Of a stretch of DNA of 64,000 bases, positions 27,139-35,315 are shown piece by piece. The notes beneath the pieces are model-generated. The model was not told the DNA's origin and made no database searches. It worked only from the letters and a program-made list of their open reading frames with translations. The translations under genes and the position numbers were made by a program. The stretch's first letter is position 1. Each line of letters opens with the position of its first letter. The DNA is from Kineococcus aurantiacus (GTDB lineage: Bacteria > Actinomycetota > Actinomycetes > Actinomycetales > Kineococcaceae): positions 930,001-994,000 of the forward strand of contig NZ_JACCBB010000001.1 in the NCBI RefSeq assembly GCF_013409345.1. The letters are read 5' to 3'.

Positions 27139-27983
27139 ACGCCGAACCGGCCGCCCGGCGGCACGCCACGGCCGCCGGGAACGGCGTCACGGGCGAGGGC
27201 CGCGTGCTGACCCGCGAGGGCTGGCCCGTGACCGGCGCCTCCGTGACGCTCCTGGGCGCCGACGGGTCGCAGGTGGCCCGGGCCGTGACCGGCGGCGACG
27301 GCGGCTTCGCCCTGCTCGGGGTGCCCGCGGGGGCGGCGACCATGCTCGTCGCCGCCGCGGCGCACGAGCCCCGCGCGACCAGCGTCGTCGTGCCCGCCGA
27401 CGGCGCCTGGCGCGTCGGGGAGGTCCGGTTGCGGCGCCAGGGCGGCAGCGACGTCCCGCCGCCGGGGGTGTGGGTGATCGACATCGCGCACTCGACGATC
27501 TCCGCCACGGCCCACCACCTGGGCCTGTCCGCCGTGCACGGCCGGTTCACGGGCTTCTCCGGGGTCATCACCGTCCCCGAGGACGTCACGCGGGCCACCG
27601 TGGAGGTCGAGATCGACGCGACCTCCATCGACACCGGCAACGGCGTGCGCGACGACCACCTGCGCTCGCCGGACTTCCTCGACGTCGCCCGGTACCCCAC
27701 GCTGACGTTCCGCGCCGCGGGCGTCCAGCGCGGCGCCGACGGCTGGGTCCTGGCCGGGGACCTGACCCTGCTGGCCACCACCCGGCCCGTGGAGCTGCAG
27801 CTGTCCTACGCCGGCAGCGGCCCGGACCCCTGGGGCGGCACCCGGGCGGCCTTCACGGCCACCACCGAGCTGCACCGCGACGACTTCAAGATGAACTGGA
27901 ACCAGGCCGTCGGGATCGGGGTCGCCGTCTTCGGGACCACCCTGAAGGTCCAGATCGACGTCCAGGCCGTGCTGCAGCAGTAG
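27135..27983 (+). CDS. YceI-like lipocalin-fold protein with N-terminal carboxypeptidase-regulatory-like domain
   Basis: 282 residues. Residues about 18-100 repeat the same beta-domain pattern as the exporter tail (TGEGRVLTREGWPVTGASVTLLG, then TGGDGGFALLGVPAG). From about 112 a YceI domain follows: GVWVIDIAHSTISATAHHLG, VHGRFTGFSGVITV, DATSIDTGNGVRDDHLRSPDFLDV and a final FGTTLKVQIDV strand. YceI proteins bind isoprenoid-like lipids in some bacteria and are often periplasmic, but no signal peptide is visible here. The GTG start overlaps the exporter stop (GTGA). The shared extra domain suggests that transporter and binding protein work on the same ligand. Confidence 0.88.
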   Translation: MNAEPAARRHATAAGNGVTGEGRVLTREGWPVTGASVTLLGADGSQVARAVTGGDGGFALLGVPAGAATMLVAAAAHEPRATSVVVPADGAWRVGEVRLRRQGGSDVPPPGVWVIDIAHSTISATAHHLGLSAVHGRFTGFSGVITVPEDVTRATVEVEIDATSIDTGNGVRDDHLRSPDFLDVARYPTLTFRAAGVQRGADGWVLAGDLTLLATTRPVELQLSYAGSGPDPWGGTRAAFTATTELHRDDFKMNWNQAVGIGVAVFGTTLKVQIDVQAVLQQ

Positions 27984-27991
27984 CCGCCGGA

Positions 27992-28035
27992 CACGACGAG
28001 GGCCCCGCACCAGCCGGTGCGGGGCCCTCGTCGTG
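27992..28035. terminator. Bidirectional terminator between yceI and clpX
   Basis: Perfect 20-base arms (27992-28011 and 28016-28035) around a 4-base loop AGCC, 9 bases after the YceI stop and 14 before the clpX stop. Confidence 0.85.
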
Positions 28036-28049
28036 CCACGAGCAGGTCG

Positions 28050-29342
28050 TCAGGCCGACTTGTCCCGGCGCTCGCGGGTGGGCTTGCGGGCCGGCGCCTC
28101 GCGGGGCACCAGGGTCGGGTTGACGTTCTTGAGGACGACCTCGCGGGTCACGACGACGCGGGCGATGTCGTCGCGGCTCGGCACGTCGAACATCACGGGG
28201 AGGAGGACCTCCTCGATGATGGCCCGCAGGCCGCGGGCGCCGGTCCCCCGCAGGATCGCCTGGTCGGCCACGGCCTCCAGGGCGTCGTCGGTGAACTCCA
28301 GCTCCACGCCGTCCAGCTCGAACATCCGCTGGTACTGCTTGGCCAGGGCGTTGCGGGGCTTGGTCAGGATCTGGACCAGCGCCTCCCGGTCGAGGTTCTC
28401 GACGCTGGTGATCACCGGCAGGCGCCCGATGAACTCGGGGATGAGCCCGAACTTCATGAGGTCCTCGGGCATGACGTCGGCGAAGGTCGGCTCGCCCTTG
28501 GCCTGGTTCGAGCGCAGCTGGGCGCCGAAGCCGAGCCCCTGCTTGCCCGAGCGCGCCTCGATGATGCGGTCCAGGCCCGCGAAGGCCCCGCCCACGATGA
28601 ACAGCACGTTCGTCGTGTCGATCTGGATGAACTCCTGGTGGGGGTGCTTGCGGCCGCCCTGCGGCGGCACGCTGGCCGTGGTGCCCTCGAGGATCTTCAG
28701 CAGCGCCTGCTGCACGCCCTCCCCCGACACGTCGCGCGTGATCGAGGGGTTCTCGGACTTGCGGGCGATCTTGTCGACCTCGTCGATGTAGATGATGCCC
28801 GTCTCGGCCTTCTTGACGTCGTAGTCGGCCGCCTGGATGAGCTTGAGCAGGATGTTCTCGACGTCCTCGCCCACGTAGCCGGCCTCGGTCAGCGCCGTGG
28901 CGTCGGCGATGGCGAAGGGCACGTTGAGCATCTTGGCGAGCGTCTGCGCCAGGTACGTCTTGCCGCAGCCCGTGGGGCCGATCAGCAGGATGTTGGACTT
29001 GGAGATCTCCACGGCGTCCTCGCCGCGGGCCTTGCCCGCGGCCTCGCCGACCTGGATGCGCTTGTAGTGGTTGTAGACGGCCACGGCCAGCGACTTCTTC
29101 GCCGAGGACTGGCCGATGACGTACTGGTCGAGGAAGTCGAAGATCTCCTTCGGCTTCGGCAGCTCCACCAGGCCCAGGTCGTTGGCCTCGGCGAGCTCCT
29201 CCTCGATGATCTCGTTGCAGAGGTCGATGCACTCGTCGCAGATGTAGACGCCGGGGCCCGCGATGAGCTTCTTGACCTGCTTCTGGCTCTTGCCGCAGAA
29301 CGAGCACTTCAGCAGGTCGCCACCGTCACCGATGCGTGCCAC
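28050..29342 (-). CDS. clpX: ATP-dependent Clp protease ATPase subunit ClpX
   Basis: 430-residue AAA+ unfoldase that recognises tagged substrates and feeds them to ClpP. The N-terminal zinc-binding domain has C13, C16, C35 and C38 (KCSFCGK ... [10 protein letters not shown]). The Walker A is [17 protein letters not shown], Walker [15 protein letters not shown], and ClpP-contacting and pore loops are in the usual places. Start ATG 29342. The gene follows clpP2 on the same strand with 227 bases between them, so it may have its own promoter. I saw no clear regulatory motif in that gap. An essential part of actinobacterial proteostasis with ClpP1P2. Confidence 0.97.
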   Translation of the reverse strand: MARIGDGGDLLKCSFCGKSQKQVKKLIAGPGVYICDECIDLCNEIIEEELAEANDLGLVELPKPKEIFDFLDQYVIGQSSAKKSLAVAVYNHYKRIQVGEAAGKARGEDAVEISKSNILLIGPTGCGKTYLAQTLAKMLNVPFAIADATALTEAGYVGEDVENILLKLIQAADYDVKKAETGIIYIDEVDKIARKSENPSITRDVSGEGVQQALLKILEGTTASVPPQGGRKHPHQEFIQIDTTNVLFIVGGAFAGLDRIIEARSGKQGLGFGAQLRSNQAKGEPTFADVMPEDLMKFGLIPEFIGRLPVITSVENLDREALVQILTKPRNALAKQYQRMFELDGVELEFTDDALEAVADQAILRGTGARGLRAIIEEVLLPVMFDVPSRDDIARVVVTREVVLKNVNPTLVPREAPARKPTRERRDKSA

Positions 29343-29569
29343 CGACGATTCCTCTCCTCGTGCTGCTCGGGCGCGACCCGGGAGGGCCGGCGGAGCCGGG
29401 TCCTCGTCGCGTCACGTGGTGCCACGCTACCTGCCGGGCGGGCGTTCTCCCGACCACTCGCGGGTGCGATTCATTAGACGCCCCCGGGGGACACGGTGCC
29501 AGACCGGTCCCCCGGGGCGCTCCCGTTCACCTCACCCGGTGCTGCAGGTGAGTGACGCCCGGTCCCCGC

Positions 29570-30223
29570 TCACAGGGAGGGGGCGGACGCCTTCCGGCTG
29601 GTCAGGACCTCGTCGATGAGGCCGTACTCGACGGCCTCGGTCGCGGTGAGGAACTTGTCGCGCTCGATGTCGTCGCGCACCTGCTCGGCGGTCCGGTTGG
29701 AGTGGAACGCGAGCGTGCTCTCCAGCCAGGACCGCATCCGCAGGATCTCGTTGGCCTGGATCTCCAGGTCGGAGGCCTGCCCGTAGTCGCCACCGGCCAT
29801 GGCGGGCTGGTGGATGAGGATGCGCGAGTTCGGCAGCGCGAACCGCTTGCCCGGGGCACCGGCCGCCAGCAGGACCGCGGCCGCCGAGGCGGCCTGGCCC
29901 ATGCAGTACGTCTGGATGTCCGGGCGGATGTACATCATCGTGTCGTAGATCGCCGTGAGGGCCGTGAAGGACCCGCCCGGGGAGTTGATGTACATGATGA
30001 TGTCGCGCTCGGTGTCCTGGGACTCCAGGACGATGAGCTGGGCGATGATGTCGTCCGCCGAGGCGTCGTCCACCTGCACGCCGAGGAAGATGATGCGGTC
30101 CTCGAAGAGCTTGGTGTACGGGTCCGAGCGCTTCATCCCGTAGGACGTGCGCTCCTCGAACTGCGGCAGGACGTACCGGGCGGACTGGTCGTACGCCGGG
30201 TTCAGCCGGGACTGCGGGTTCAT
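29570..30223 (-). CDS. clpP2: ATP-dependent Clp protease proteolytic subunit ClpP2
   Basis: 217-residue serine peptidase forming one ring of the mixed ClpP1P2 tetradecamer. The catalytic Ser is about residue 113 in CMGQAASAAAVLLA, His about 138 in RILIHQPAM, and the Asp is in ERDKFLTATEA. The second paralogue in the tandem is the ClpP2 type by position and by its AASAAAV serine context. ATG 30223 follows GGGGAG; the frame is open upstream without similarity. It lies 46 bases after clpP1, so the two are co-transcribed, matching the obligate heteromeric enzyme of actinobacteria. Confidence 0.96.
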   Translation of the reverse strand: MNPQSRLNPAYDQSARYVLPQFEERTSYGMKRSDPYTKLFEDRIIFLGVQVDDASADDIIAQLIVLESQDTERDIIMYINSPGGSFTALTAIYDTMMYIRPDIQTYCMGQAASAAAVLLAAGAPGKRFALPNSRILIHQPAMAGGDYGQASDLEIQANEILRMRSWLESTLAFHSNRTAEQVRDDIERDKFLTATEAVEYGLIDEVLTSRKASAPSL

Positions 30224-30269
30224 CGGGCGGTCTCCCCTCGGAGCGGTGGTGAACGGCGGGCGGTGGAGC

Positions 30270-30911
30270 TCAGGCACCGGTGCCGCCCCCGCCCTCGACC
30301 TCGCTGGTGTGACCGACGACGTGGTCGATGAGCCCGTACTCCTTGGCCTCCTGGGCCGAGAACCAGCGGTCGCGGTCGGAGTCGCGGGTGATGGTCTCGA
30401 AGGTCTGGCCCGAGTGCTTGGCGATCAGCTCGGCCATCTGCTTCTTGGTGGCGATGATCTGCTCGGCGAGGATCTTGATGTCGCTGGCCGAGCCGCCCAG
30501 GCCGCCCAGCGGCTGGTGCATCATGATCTTCGCGTGCGGCAGCGCCGAGCGCTTGCCCGGAGCACCCGCGCAGAGCAGGAACTGGCCCATCGAGGCCGCC
30601 ATGCCGGTGGCGATCGTCGCCACGTCCGGCTTGATGTACTGCATCGTGTCGTAGATCGACATGCCCGCGGACACCGAGCCGCCGGGCGAGTTGATGTACA
30701 TGAAGATGTCCGCGTCCGGGTCCTCGGCCGCGAGCAGCAGCAGCTGCGCGCAGATGGCGTTGGCCATGTCGTCCCGGACCTCGGTCCCCAGCCAGATGAT
30801 CCGCTGCTGCAGGAGGCGCTGGTAGACGTTGTCGTCGAGGCCCACTCCCGGGTTGCCCGTCCGGGCCTGCTGCGGCGTCACCAGTCCCGGTGCGCTCAAG
30901 ATCTCGCTCAC
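30270..30911 (-). CDS. clpP1: ATP-dependent Clp protease proteolytic subunit ClpP1
   Basis: 213-residue serine peptidase of the Clp system. The catalytic triad is Ser about 107 in [13 protein letters not shown], His about 132 in [10 protein letters not shown] and Asp about 181 in [14 protein letters not shown] likely removable N-terminal propeptide precedes the first strand. GTG 30911 has AGGGA upstream and is preferred to further upstream starts. It lies downstream of tig with a hairpin in the 177-base gap, so tig and clpP1 probably form separate transcripts. No ClgR-like palindrome was recognised upstream. Confidence 0.95.
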   Translation of the reverse strand: MSEILSAPGLVTPQQARTGNPGVGLDDNVYQRLLQQRIIWLGTEVRDDMANAICAQLLLLAAEDPDADIFMYINSPGGSVSAGMSIYDTMQYIKPDVATIATGMAASMGQFLLCAGAPGKRSALPHAKIMMHQPLGGLGGSASDIKILAEQIIATKKQMAELIAKHSGQTFETITRDSDRDRWFSAQEAKEYGLIDHVVGHTSEVEGGGGTGA

Positions 30912-31044
30912 GCTGTTCCCTGGCCCTCTCCTGGCGTCGACCACCCACCCCGGACGTGTCCGGGAGGGTCCGGCGGATGCTCCGCCGATCTCGATCGACC
31001 CTAACGCGCGGGCCCCGACGACCATGTCGGGGCCGGGCCCTTTT

Positions 31045-31081
31045 CGCTGTGGGCGCACCCGTGACGGGTGCGCCCACAGCG
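31045..31081 (-). terminator. Terminator after tig
   Basis: Perfect 17-base arms (31045-31061 and 31065-31081) with a 3-base loop, 7 bases past the trigger-factor stop. No U-tract follows on the minus strand. Confidence 0.75.
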
Positions 31082-31088
31082 ACCGGGA

Positions 31089-32546
31089 TCAGCCCTTCGA
31101 GGGGTCCTGCCCGACCTCCTGCGCGGCCGCGGCCTCGTCCTCACCGGTCGGGTCGACGGTCGCGCCGGCCTCGGAGCCGGGGTTCTCCACGGCCTCGCCG
31201 GTCCCCTGCGTGCCCTCGTCGGTGCCCTCGGTCGCGCCCTCGGTCGCGTCCTCGTCGGTGCCCTCGGCCCCGTCCTCGCCGCCCACGAGCTCCTCCAGGT
31301 CCACCGGGTTGCCCGAGGCGTCGGTCACGGTCGCCTGCTCCATGGCGACGGCCAGCGCCTTGCGGCGACGCACCTCCGAGACCATGGCCGGGACCTGACC
31401 CGCGCCGTCGACCATCTGGACGAACTGGTTCGGGTCCATGCCGTACTGCTGGGACTGCCCGACCAGGTACTCGATGAGCTCGCCCTGCTCCACGCCGATC
31501 TCCTCGCGCTCGGCGAGGGCGTCGAGCAGGAGCTGGCTGCGGATGGCCTGCTCGGTCGACTCCTGGATCTCCGCGCGGTGCTCGGCGTCCTCCAGGCGGT
31601 TCTCGCGCTCGAGGTGGGCGTGGATCTCGGCCTCGACCAGCGACGCCGGGACGGGGACCTCGACGAGCTCGAGGAGCTTCTCGAGCACCTTGTCGCGCGC
31701 CTGCAGGCCCTGCTCGAACTTCTTGGACTGCTCGACCTGCTTGAGCAGGTCCGCCTTCAGCTCCTCCAGCGTGTCGAACTCGCTGGCGAGCTGGGCGAAG
31801 TCGTCGTCGGCCTCGGGCAGCTGACGCTCCTTGACCGACTGCACGGTCACGGTGATGGAGGCGTCCTCGCCCTTGCGGTCCCCACCGGCCAGCGGCGCGG
31901 TGAAGGTCGCGGTGCCCTCGGCGGAGACACCCGTCAGGGCCTCGTCCAGGCCCTCGATCATGTTGCCCTGGCCGATGCGGTAGCTGATGCCCTTGGCCGT
32001 CTCGATCTCCTCGCCGTCGATCTCGGCGTGCAGGTCGATGGAGACGAAGTCGCCGTCGGCGGCCGGGCGGTCGACGCCCACGAGGGTGCCGAAGCGCTCG
32101 CGCAGCGCGGTCAGGCGGGTCTCGACCTCCTCGGCCGGCACGTCGAGGTCCTCGACGGTCACCGTCACCGTGGACAGGTCGGGCAGCTCGAGCGTGGGCC
32201 GGACGTCGACCTCGACGGAGAACTTCAGGTCCCCGCCCTTGGCCGGGTCCGGGGCCTGGGAGACGTCGACCGTGGGCTGGCCCAGCGGCAGGAAGTCCGA
32301 GGCCTCCACGGCCTGCTGGTAGAACTTCGGCAGCGCGTCGTTGACGGCCTCCTCGAGCACGACGGCCCGCCCGAAGCGCTGGTCGATGACGCGCGGGGGC
32401 ACCTTGCCCTGGCGGAAGCCGGGGACCTGGACCTGACCGCCGATCGTCTTGTAGGCCTTGTCGAGACTGGGCTTCAGCTCGTCGTAGCCGACCTCGACGG
32501 TGAACTTGACCCGGGTCGGGTTGAGGGTCTCGACGTCGCTCTTCAC
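31089..32546 (-). CDS. tig: Trigger factor (ribosome-associated chaperone, peptidyl-prolyl isomerase)
   Basis: 485-residue chaperone that binds the ribosome exit tunnel and shields nascent chains. The ribosome-docking signature GFRQGKVP is at about 43-50. A central FKBP-type isomerase domain spans roughly 165-250 (DGDFVSIDLHAEIDGEEI, GTATFTAPLAGG). A long helical substrate-binding region and a low-complexity acidic Glu/Gly/Thr tail follow. GTG 32546 with AGGAG upstream gives the canonical N-terminus VETLNPTRVKFTVEV. tig lies upstream of clpP1-clpP2-clpX, a conserved order that groups folding and degradation. Confidence 0.96.
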   Translation of the reverse strand: MKSDVETLNPTRVKFTVEVGYDELKPSLDKAYKTIGGQVQVPGFRQGKVPPRVIDQRFGRAVVLEEAVNDALPKFYQQAVEASDFLPLGQPTVDVSQAPDPAKGGDLKFSVEVDVRPTLELPDLSTVTVTVEDLDVPAEEVETRLTALRERFGTLVGVDRPAADGDFVSIDLHAEIDGEEIETAKGISYRIGQGNMIEGLDEALTGVSAEGTATFTAPLAGGDRKGEDASITVTVQSVKERQLPEADDDFAQLASEFDTLEELKADLLKQVEQSKKFEQGLQARDKVLEKLLELVEVPVPASLVEAEIHAHLERENRLEDAEHRAEIQESTEQAIRSQLLLDALAEREEIGVEQGELIEYLVGQSQQYGMDPNQFVQMVDGAGQVPAMVSEVRRRKALAVAMEQATVTDASGNPVDLEELVGGEDGAEGTDEDATEGATEGTDEGTQGTGEAVENPGSEAGATVDPTGEDEAAAAQEVGQDPSKG

Positions 32547-32700
32547 AGCGGGGATCTCCTGGGGTCTCTCCGCCGGTGCGGAGGTCGTGGTCAGGCGTGC
32601 GGCACGCCGGGGCAGCCCCGACGCACCGCGAAAGCGTAGCCGTCCGCGCCGGGGCTCTTCACTCGCACGACCGCCGCACGTGCAGGCGGACGCGTGTCCG

Positions 32701-32774
32701 TCGGGGTACCCGGATTCGAACCGGGGGCCTTCCGCTCCCAAAGCGGACGCGCTACCAAGCTGCGCCACACCCCG
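32701..32774 (-). tRNA. tRNA-Pro (anticodon TGG)
   Basis: A complete cloverleaf on the minus strand. The acceptor arms CGGGGTG and TACCCCG pair except at the inner end, the D-arm reads GCGCAGCTTGGTAGCGC, and the anticodon loop CTTTGGGAG centres on TGG. The T-arm carries GGTTCGAATCC, and the discriminator is A at 32701. CCA is not encoded. It lies between tig and tRNA-Gly, as in many actinobacteria. Confidence 0.95.
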
Positions 32775-32864
32775 CGCGCCACCCGCGGGCGGCACGGGGA
32801 GAGGCTACCGCCCCGGCACCCGCTACGATGGTCACCGAGGGTCGCGCGCTGAGCCGGCCCTCAC

Positions 32865-32938
32865 GCGGGTGTAGCTCAATGGTAGAGCCCTAGTCTTCCA
32901 AACTAGCTACGCGGGTTCGATTCCCGTCGCCCGCTCCA
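32865..32938 (+). tRNA. tRNA-Gly (anticodon TCC), site of element integration
   Basis: Cloverleaf with acceptor GCGGGTG pairing to CGCCCGC, anticodon loop CTTCCAA (TCC) and T-arm GGGTTCGATTCCC. The discriminator is T and CCA is encoded at 32936-32938. From 32889 onward the sequence is repeated at 42241. The current 3' half should therefore be the copy brought by the integrated element, while the original host 3' half now sits at the far end. The gene remains intact and functional-looking after integration. Confidence 0.95.
32889..32936 (+). repeat. attL: element/tRNA-Gly attachment repeat, left copy
   Basis: 48 bases shared with 42241-42288. The first 25 (anticodon arm and variable region) are identical, and the remainder differs at three positions: 32914, 32924 and 32929. 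Crossover by the integrase most likely occurs in the identical block, which includes the anticodon loop, the usual site for tyrosine integrases. Everything 3' of the crossover here is element-derived. Confidence 0.9.
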
Positions 32939-32954
32939 GTAAGGCCGCAGGTCA

Positions 32955-32989
32955 GAGGCCGGTTCGCTCCTGAAGGGCGAACCGGCCTC
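32955..32989 (+). terminator. Terminator behind tRNA-Gly, element side
   Basis: Arms GAGGCCGGTTCGC (32955-32967) and GCGAACCGGCCTC (32977-32989) with a 9-base loop. It replaces the host tRNA terminator, whose likely original lies at 42292-42326 beyond attR. Confidence 0.75.
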
Positions 32990-33028
32990 CCCCCACAATG
33001 ACCCGCCACAGACCCCCAATGACCACGA

Positions 33029-33049
33029 CTTAGGTCATGCGGAGGTCAC
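33029..33049 (+). repeat. Left copy of a terminal direct repeat (candidate integrase arm site)
   Basis: A 21-base sequence beginning CTTAGGTCA and ending GGTCAC, with 18 of 21 bases shared with 42163-42183 in the same orientation. Both copies hold two GGTCA half-sites 12 bases apart. They sit just inside the two att cores, where tyrosine integrases bind arm-type sites. Confidence 0.55.
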
Positions 33050-33477
33050 GCCGAGGGCGTCGTGGGGACACTCGGTCGCTTGACCCTGGTGGGCTACTTG
33101 CGCTCCTGCTCGCGTCTCACGATGCCGACCAACCTGCGGTGACCTCGCCCACTCACCCGGACGACCGTGGACGTACCAAGGCAGACGCTCTCGCCGATGG
33201 CGGCGGCACCGTACGAGACCTCCCGCGGCGCGCAGAGACGGCACTGCCCTCGCCCGCTCGGTCCCAGTCATCCCGGCAGGCCGCGACGCGCAACACGGCA
33301 CTGCGACGGAGCAGTCCTTGGACGCCATTGGAGGATCGCGAGCTACAGGACTGCACCACCGACGATGATCTTGAACGCTTTGCTTACCGCTGGCAACGAA
33401 CTTTCAACGCCGTGGAACAACGCCGACGGCGCCCAAGACCCAAGGGCGCAGTGCGGTGTGGGACCGGTTGGGTGTGA
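33037..33477 (+). CDS. Possible small Myb/SANT-like DNA-binding protein
   Basis: Uncertain gene of up to 146 residues. The C-terminal third looks protein-like: SSPWTPLEDRELQDC, then DDDLERFAYRWQRTFNAVEQRRRRPRP. This resembles the W-T-x-x-E-D start and the R-T-x-N-A-V-x-x-R recognition helix of Myb/SANT-like folds used by some phage proteins. The N-terminal part is featureless and the start is doubtful; GTG at 33139 is another option. Codon use is AT-richer than the host. It lies between the element's left end and the XRE gene, and the 32,939-33,581 stretch holds nothing else I can support. It could be a remnant. Confidence 0.35.
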   Translation: MRRSRRGRRGDTRSLDPGGLLALLLASHDADQPAVTSPTHPDDRGRTKADALADGGGTVRDLPRRAETALPSPARSQSSRQAATRNTALRRSSPWTPLEDRELQDCTTDDDLERFAYRWQRTFNAVEQRRRRPRPKGAVRCGTGWV

Positions 33478-33581
33478 CCGACAGCTCTGGTTCGCCTCCC
33501 CCGACAGGTCGCCGTCCGCCTCCGGTACCGAGTGTCCGAGGCAGGCCCTAGAGTCCTTGCCAAGTCAGATGGAGGAGACCC

Positions 33582-34763
33582 GTGTCGACGGCCAGCAGCT
33601 TCGCGGTCCAAGCGCCGGTGTTGCGCTGGGCGCGTGAGACGGCGCGGATCGATCAGCAGACTGCCGCTGCCCGCCTAGGCGTGAAGCTGAATCGCGTCGA
33701 GCAGTGGGAGGCGGGCCAGGCCACCCCCACCTTGAACCAGCTTCGCAAGATGAGCGACGTCTACGAACGCCCCCTTGCCGCCTTCTTCATGCGTGAACTC
33801 CCCGACGTGCCCGAACCCTCCCGACTGCCAGACTTTCGGCGATCAGAGACTCGGGAAGGCATCGATCCGGCTCCGCTACAGAAGGCCATTTCCCGCGCCT
33901 ACCGGCAACGCGATGCCCTCATCGATATTCTTGAGGCGACGGACGGGAATGCAGAGTCCGGGTACGCGGCGTTCGAGCTGGACCCGGAGTCCTCTGCCGA
34001 GGAAATCAGCGTCGAGCTGCGCACTGCTCTTGACCTAGATTCAATCCCCCGCGCCACCGTGCTCCGCCCGGAAGAATACGCGCGCACCCTAATCCGCAGA
34101 GCCGAGGCTCTCGGTATCACCGTCATTCAGACGCAGCGCGTTGACGCTCGCTTGATGCGGGGGTTCTCCATAGCGGATGGACCGTGCCCGATTATCGCGC
34201 TCAACGGTGCGGACTGGCCCCGCGGCAAAATTTACACCCTCATTCACGAGCTGGCTCATGTCGGATTCAGAACGAGCGGCCTCTGCGATCTGCAGCACGA
34301 GGACGACGGCGACCTTGAGCGCAAGTGCGAGCAGATTGCCGCCGCAACCCTCATGCCAAAGGATCAATTCCTCAGCCTGATCGATCTTCCCGATTCACGG
34401 GCTCTAGACACGGACACCGCCCGAGCCATCGGAAGTCAATTCGGAGTGAGCGGCGAGGCGGCTGTGCTCCGGACGATCGAGCTCGGTCTAGCGGAATGGG
34501 ACGACTATTGGCGACTCAAGCCTGAATTCGACGCCGCTTACCGAGCTTTCCGCACGGAACAACGAGAGGCGCGGGAGGGGAAAGATCCTCCACCGATCTT
34601 CTATCAGCTCAAGGCTCGCGACTTGGGTCGCCGCTTCATTACCCGAGTGGTCGAGGCGCACCGCGATGAAGCCATCAGTTCCCGCGACGTCTCGCAGTTG
34701 CTGGAGGTCTCCTACGACAAAGTACCCAAGCTGCTGTCTGTAATCGGGGAGGCTCCAGCGTGA
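33582..34763 (+). CDS. XRE-ImmA/IrrE fusion: HTH regulator with zinc metallopeptidase
   Basis: 393 residues. Residues about 12-70 are a XRE/Cro-type helix-turn-helix (LRWARETARIDQQTAAARLGVKLNRVEQWEAGQATPTLNQL). From about 170 an ImmA/IrrE (COG2856) metallopeptidase domain follows, with the zinc-binding HELAH at 222-226 and downstream acidic residues in ERKCEQIAAATLMP. GTG 33582 has GGAGGAG upstream. The stop overlaps the DUF4411 start (GTGA). Such fusions act as antitoxin-regulators beside DUF4411 or similar toxins, and in mobile elements ImmA cleaves the repressor to allow excision. Either role, or both, is possible here. Low-GC codon use marks it as recently acquired. Confidence 0.9.
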   Translation: MSTASSFAVQAPVLRWARETARIDQQTAAARLGVKLNRVEQWEAGQATPTLNQLRKMSDVYERPLAAFFMRELPDVPEPSRLPDFRRSETREGIDPAPLQKAISRAYRQRDALIDILEATDGNAESGYAAFELDPESSAEEISVELRTALDLDSIPRATVLRPEEYARTLIRRAEALGITVIQTQRVDARLMRGFSIADGPCPIIALNGADWPRGKIYTLIHELAHVGFRTSGLCDLQHEDDGDLERKCEQIAAATLMPKDQFLSLIDLPDSRALDTDTARAIGSQFGVSGEAAVLRTIELGLAEWDDYWRLKPEFDAAYRAFRTEQREAREGKDPPPIFYQLKARDLGRRFITRVVEAHRDEAISSRDVSQLLEVSYDKVPKLLSVIGEAPA

Positions 34764-35248
34764 GTGCAGTCCCGCGGATTTACTCATTCGACACGAGTGG
34801 GCTCATCGACGGAATCGAGCGCTTCTACCCGATCGGCAACTTCCCTGGCGTATGGGAACACGTGGACGACCTCATCGCCGCGGGGCGCCTTCTGGTCTCG
34901 GAAGAGGCTTGGGCCGAGGCGCTACGAGCGGATGCCCCTCTCAAGTCATGGTGCCTGGAACCTGGCATGAACAGGGAAGCTTGCATCCGCGAAACGGATG
35001 CAGCGGTCGCGACTATCGCGGGTTCGATTACTAACGATTTCCCGAAATGGGCTCAGCAGGGTCGCAAGAATGGTGCTGACCCATTCGTCATCGCGGTCGC
35101 TGAGGTCGATGCGTGCACCGTCATCACGGGAGAGACCAACGGTGGACCTGGGCGACCGAAGATCCCTTACGTGTGTGGGCAGCGGAACGTCGACTACGGC
35201 AAGTTCGTGGACATGGTCCGTTACGAGGGGTGGGTACTACACCGGTAG
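34760..35248 (+). CDS. DUF4411 PIN-like toxin
   Basis: 162 residues, PIN-domain-like putative RNase. Conserved acidic positions are visible: D11 in IYSFDTSGLID, E48/E49 in LLVSEEAWAE, D107 in NGADPFVIAVAEVD and E125 in VITGETNGG. Together they would form a metal-binding RNase centre. The gene is translationally coupled to the XRE-ImmA gene, a common predicted type II toxin-antitoxin pairing. It may stabilise the element in the host or act as an abortive defence. The target RNA is unknown. Confidence 0.85.
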   Translation: MSAVPRIYSFDTSGLIDGIERFYPIGNFPGVWEHVDDLIAAGRLLVSEEAWAEALRADAPLKSWCLEPGMNREACIRETDAAVATIAGSITNDFPKWAQQGRKNGADPFVIAVAEVDACTVITGETNGGPGRPKIPYVCGQRNVDYGKFVDMVRYEGWVLHR

Positions 35249-35315
35249 GCGTCACCCCCCGACCCGCAAGACCGGTTGAGGACACGGGTGGGGGGACGTT
35301 GACGTCCGAGCCGGG

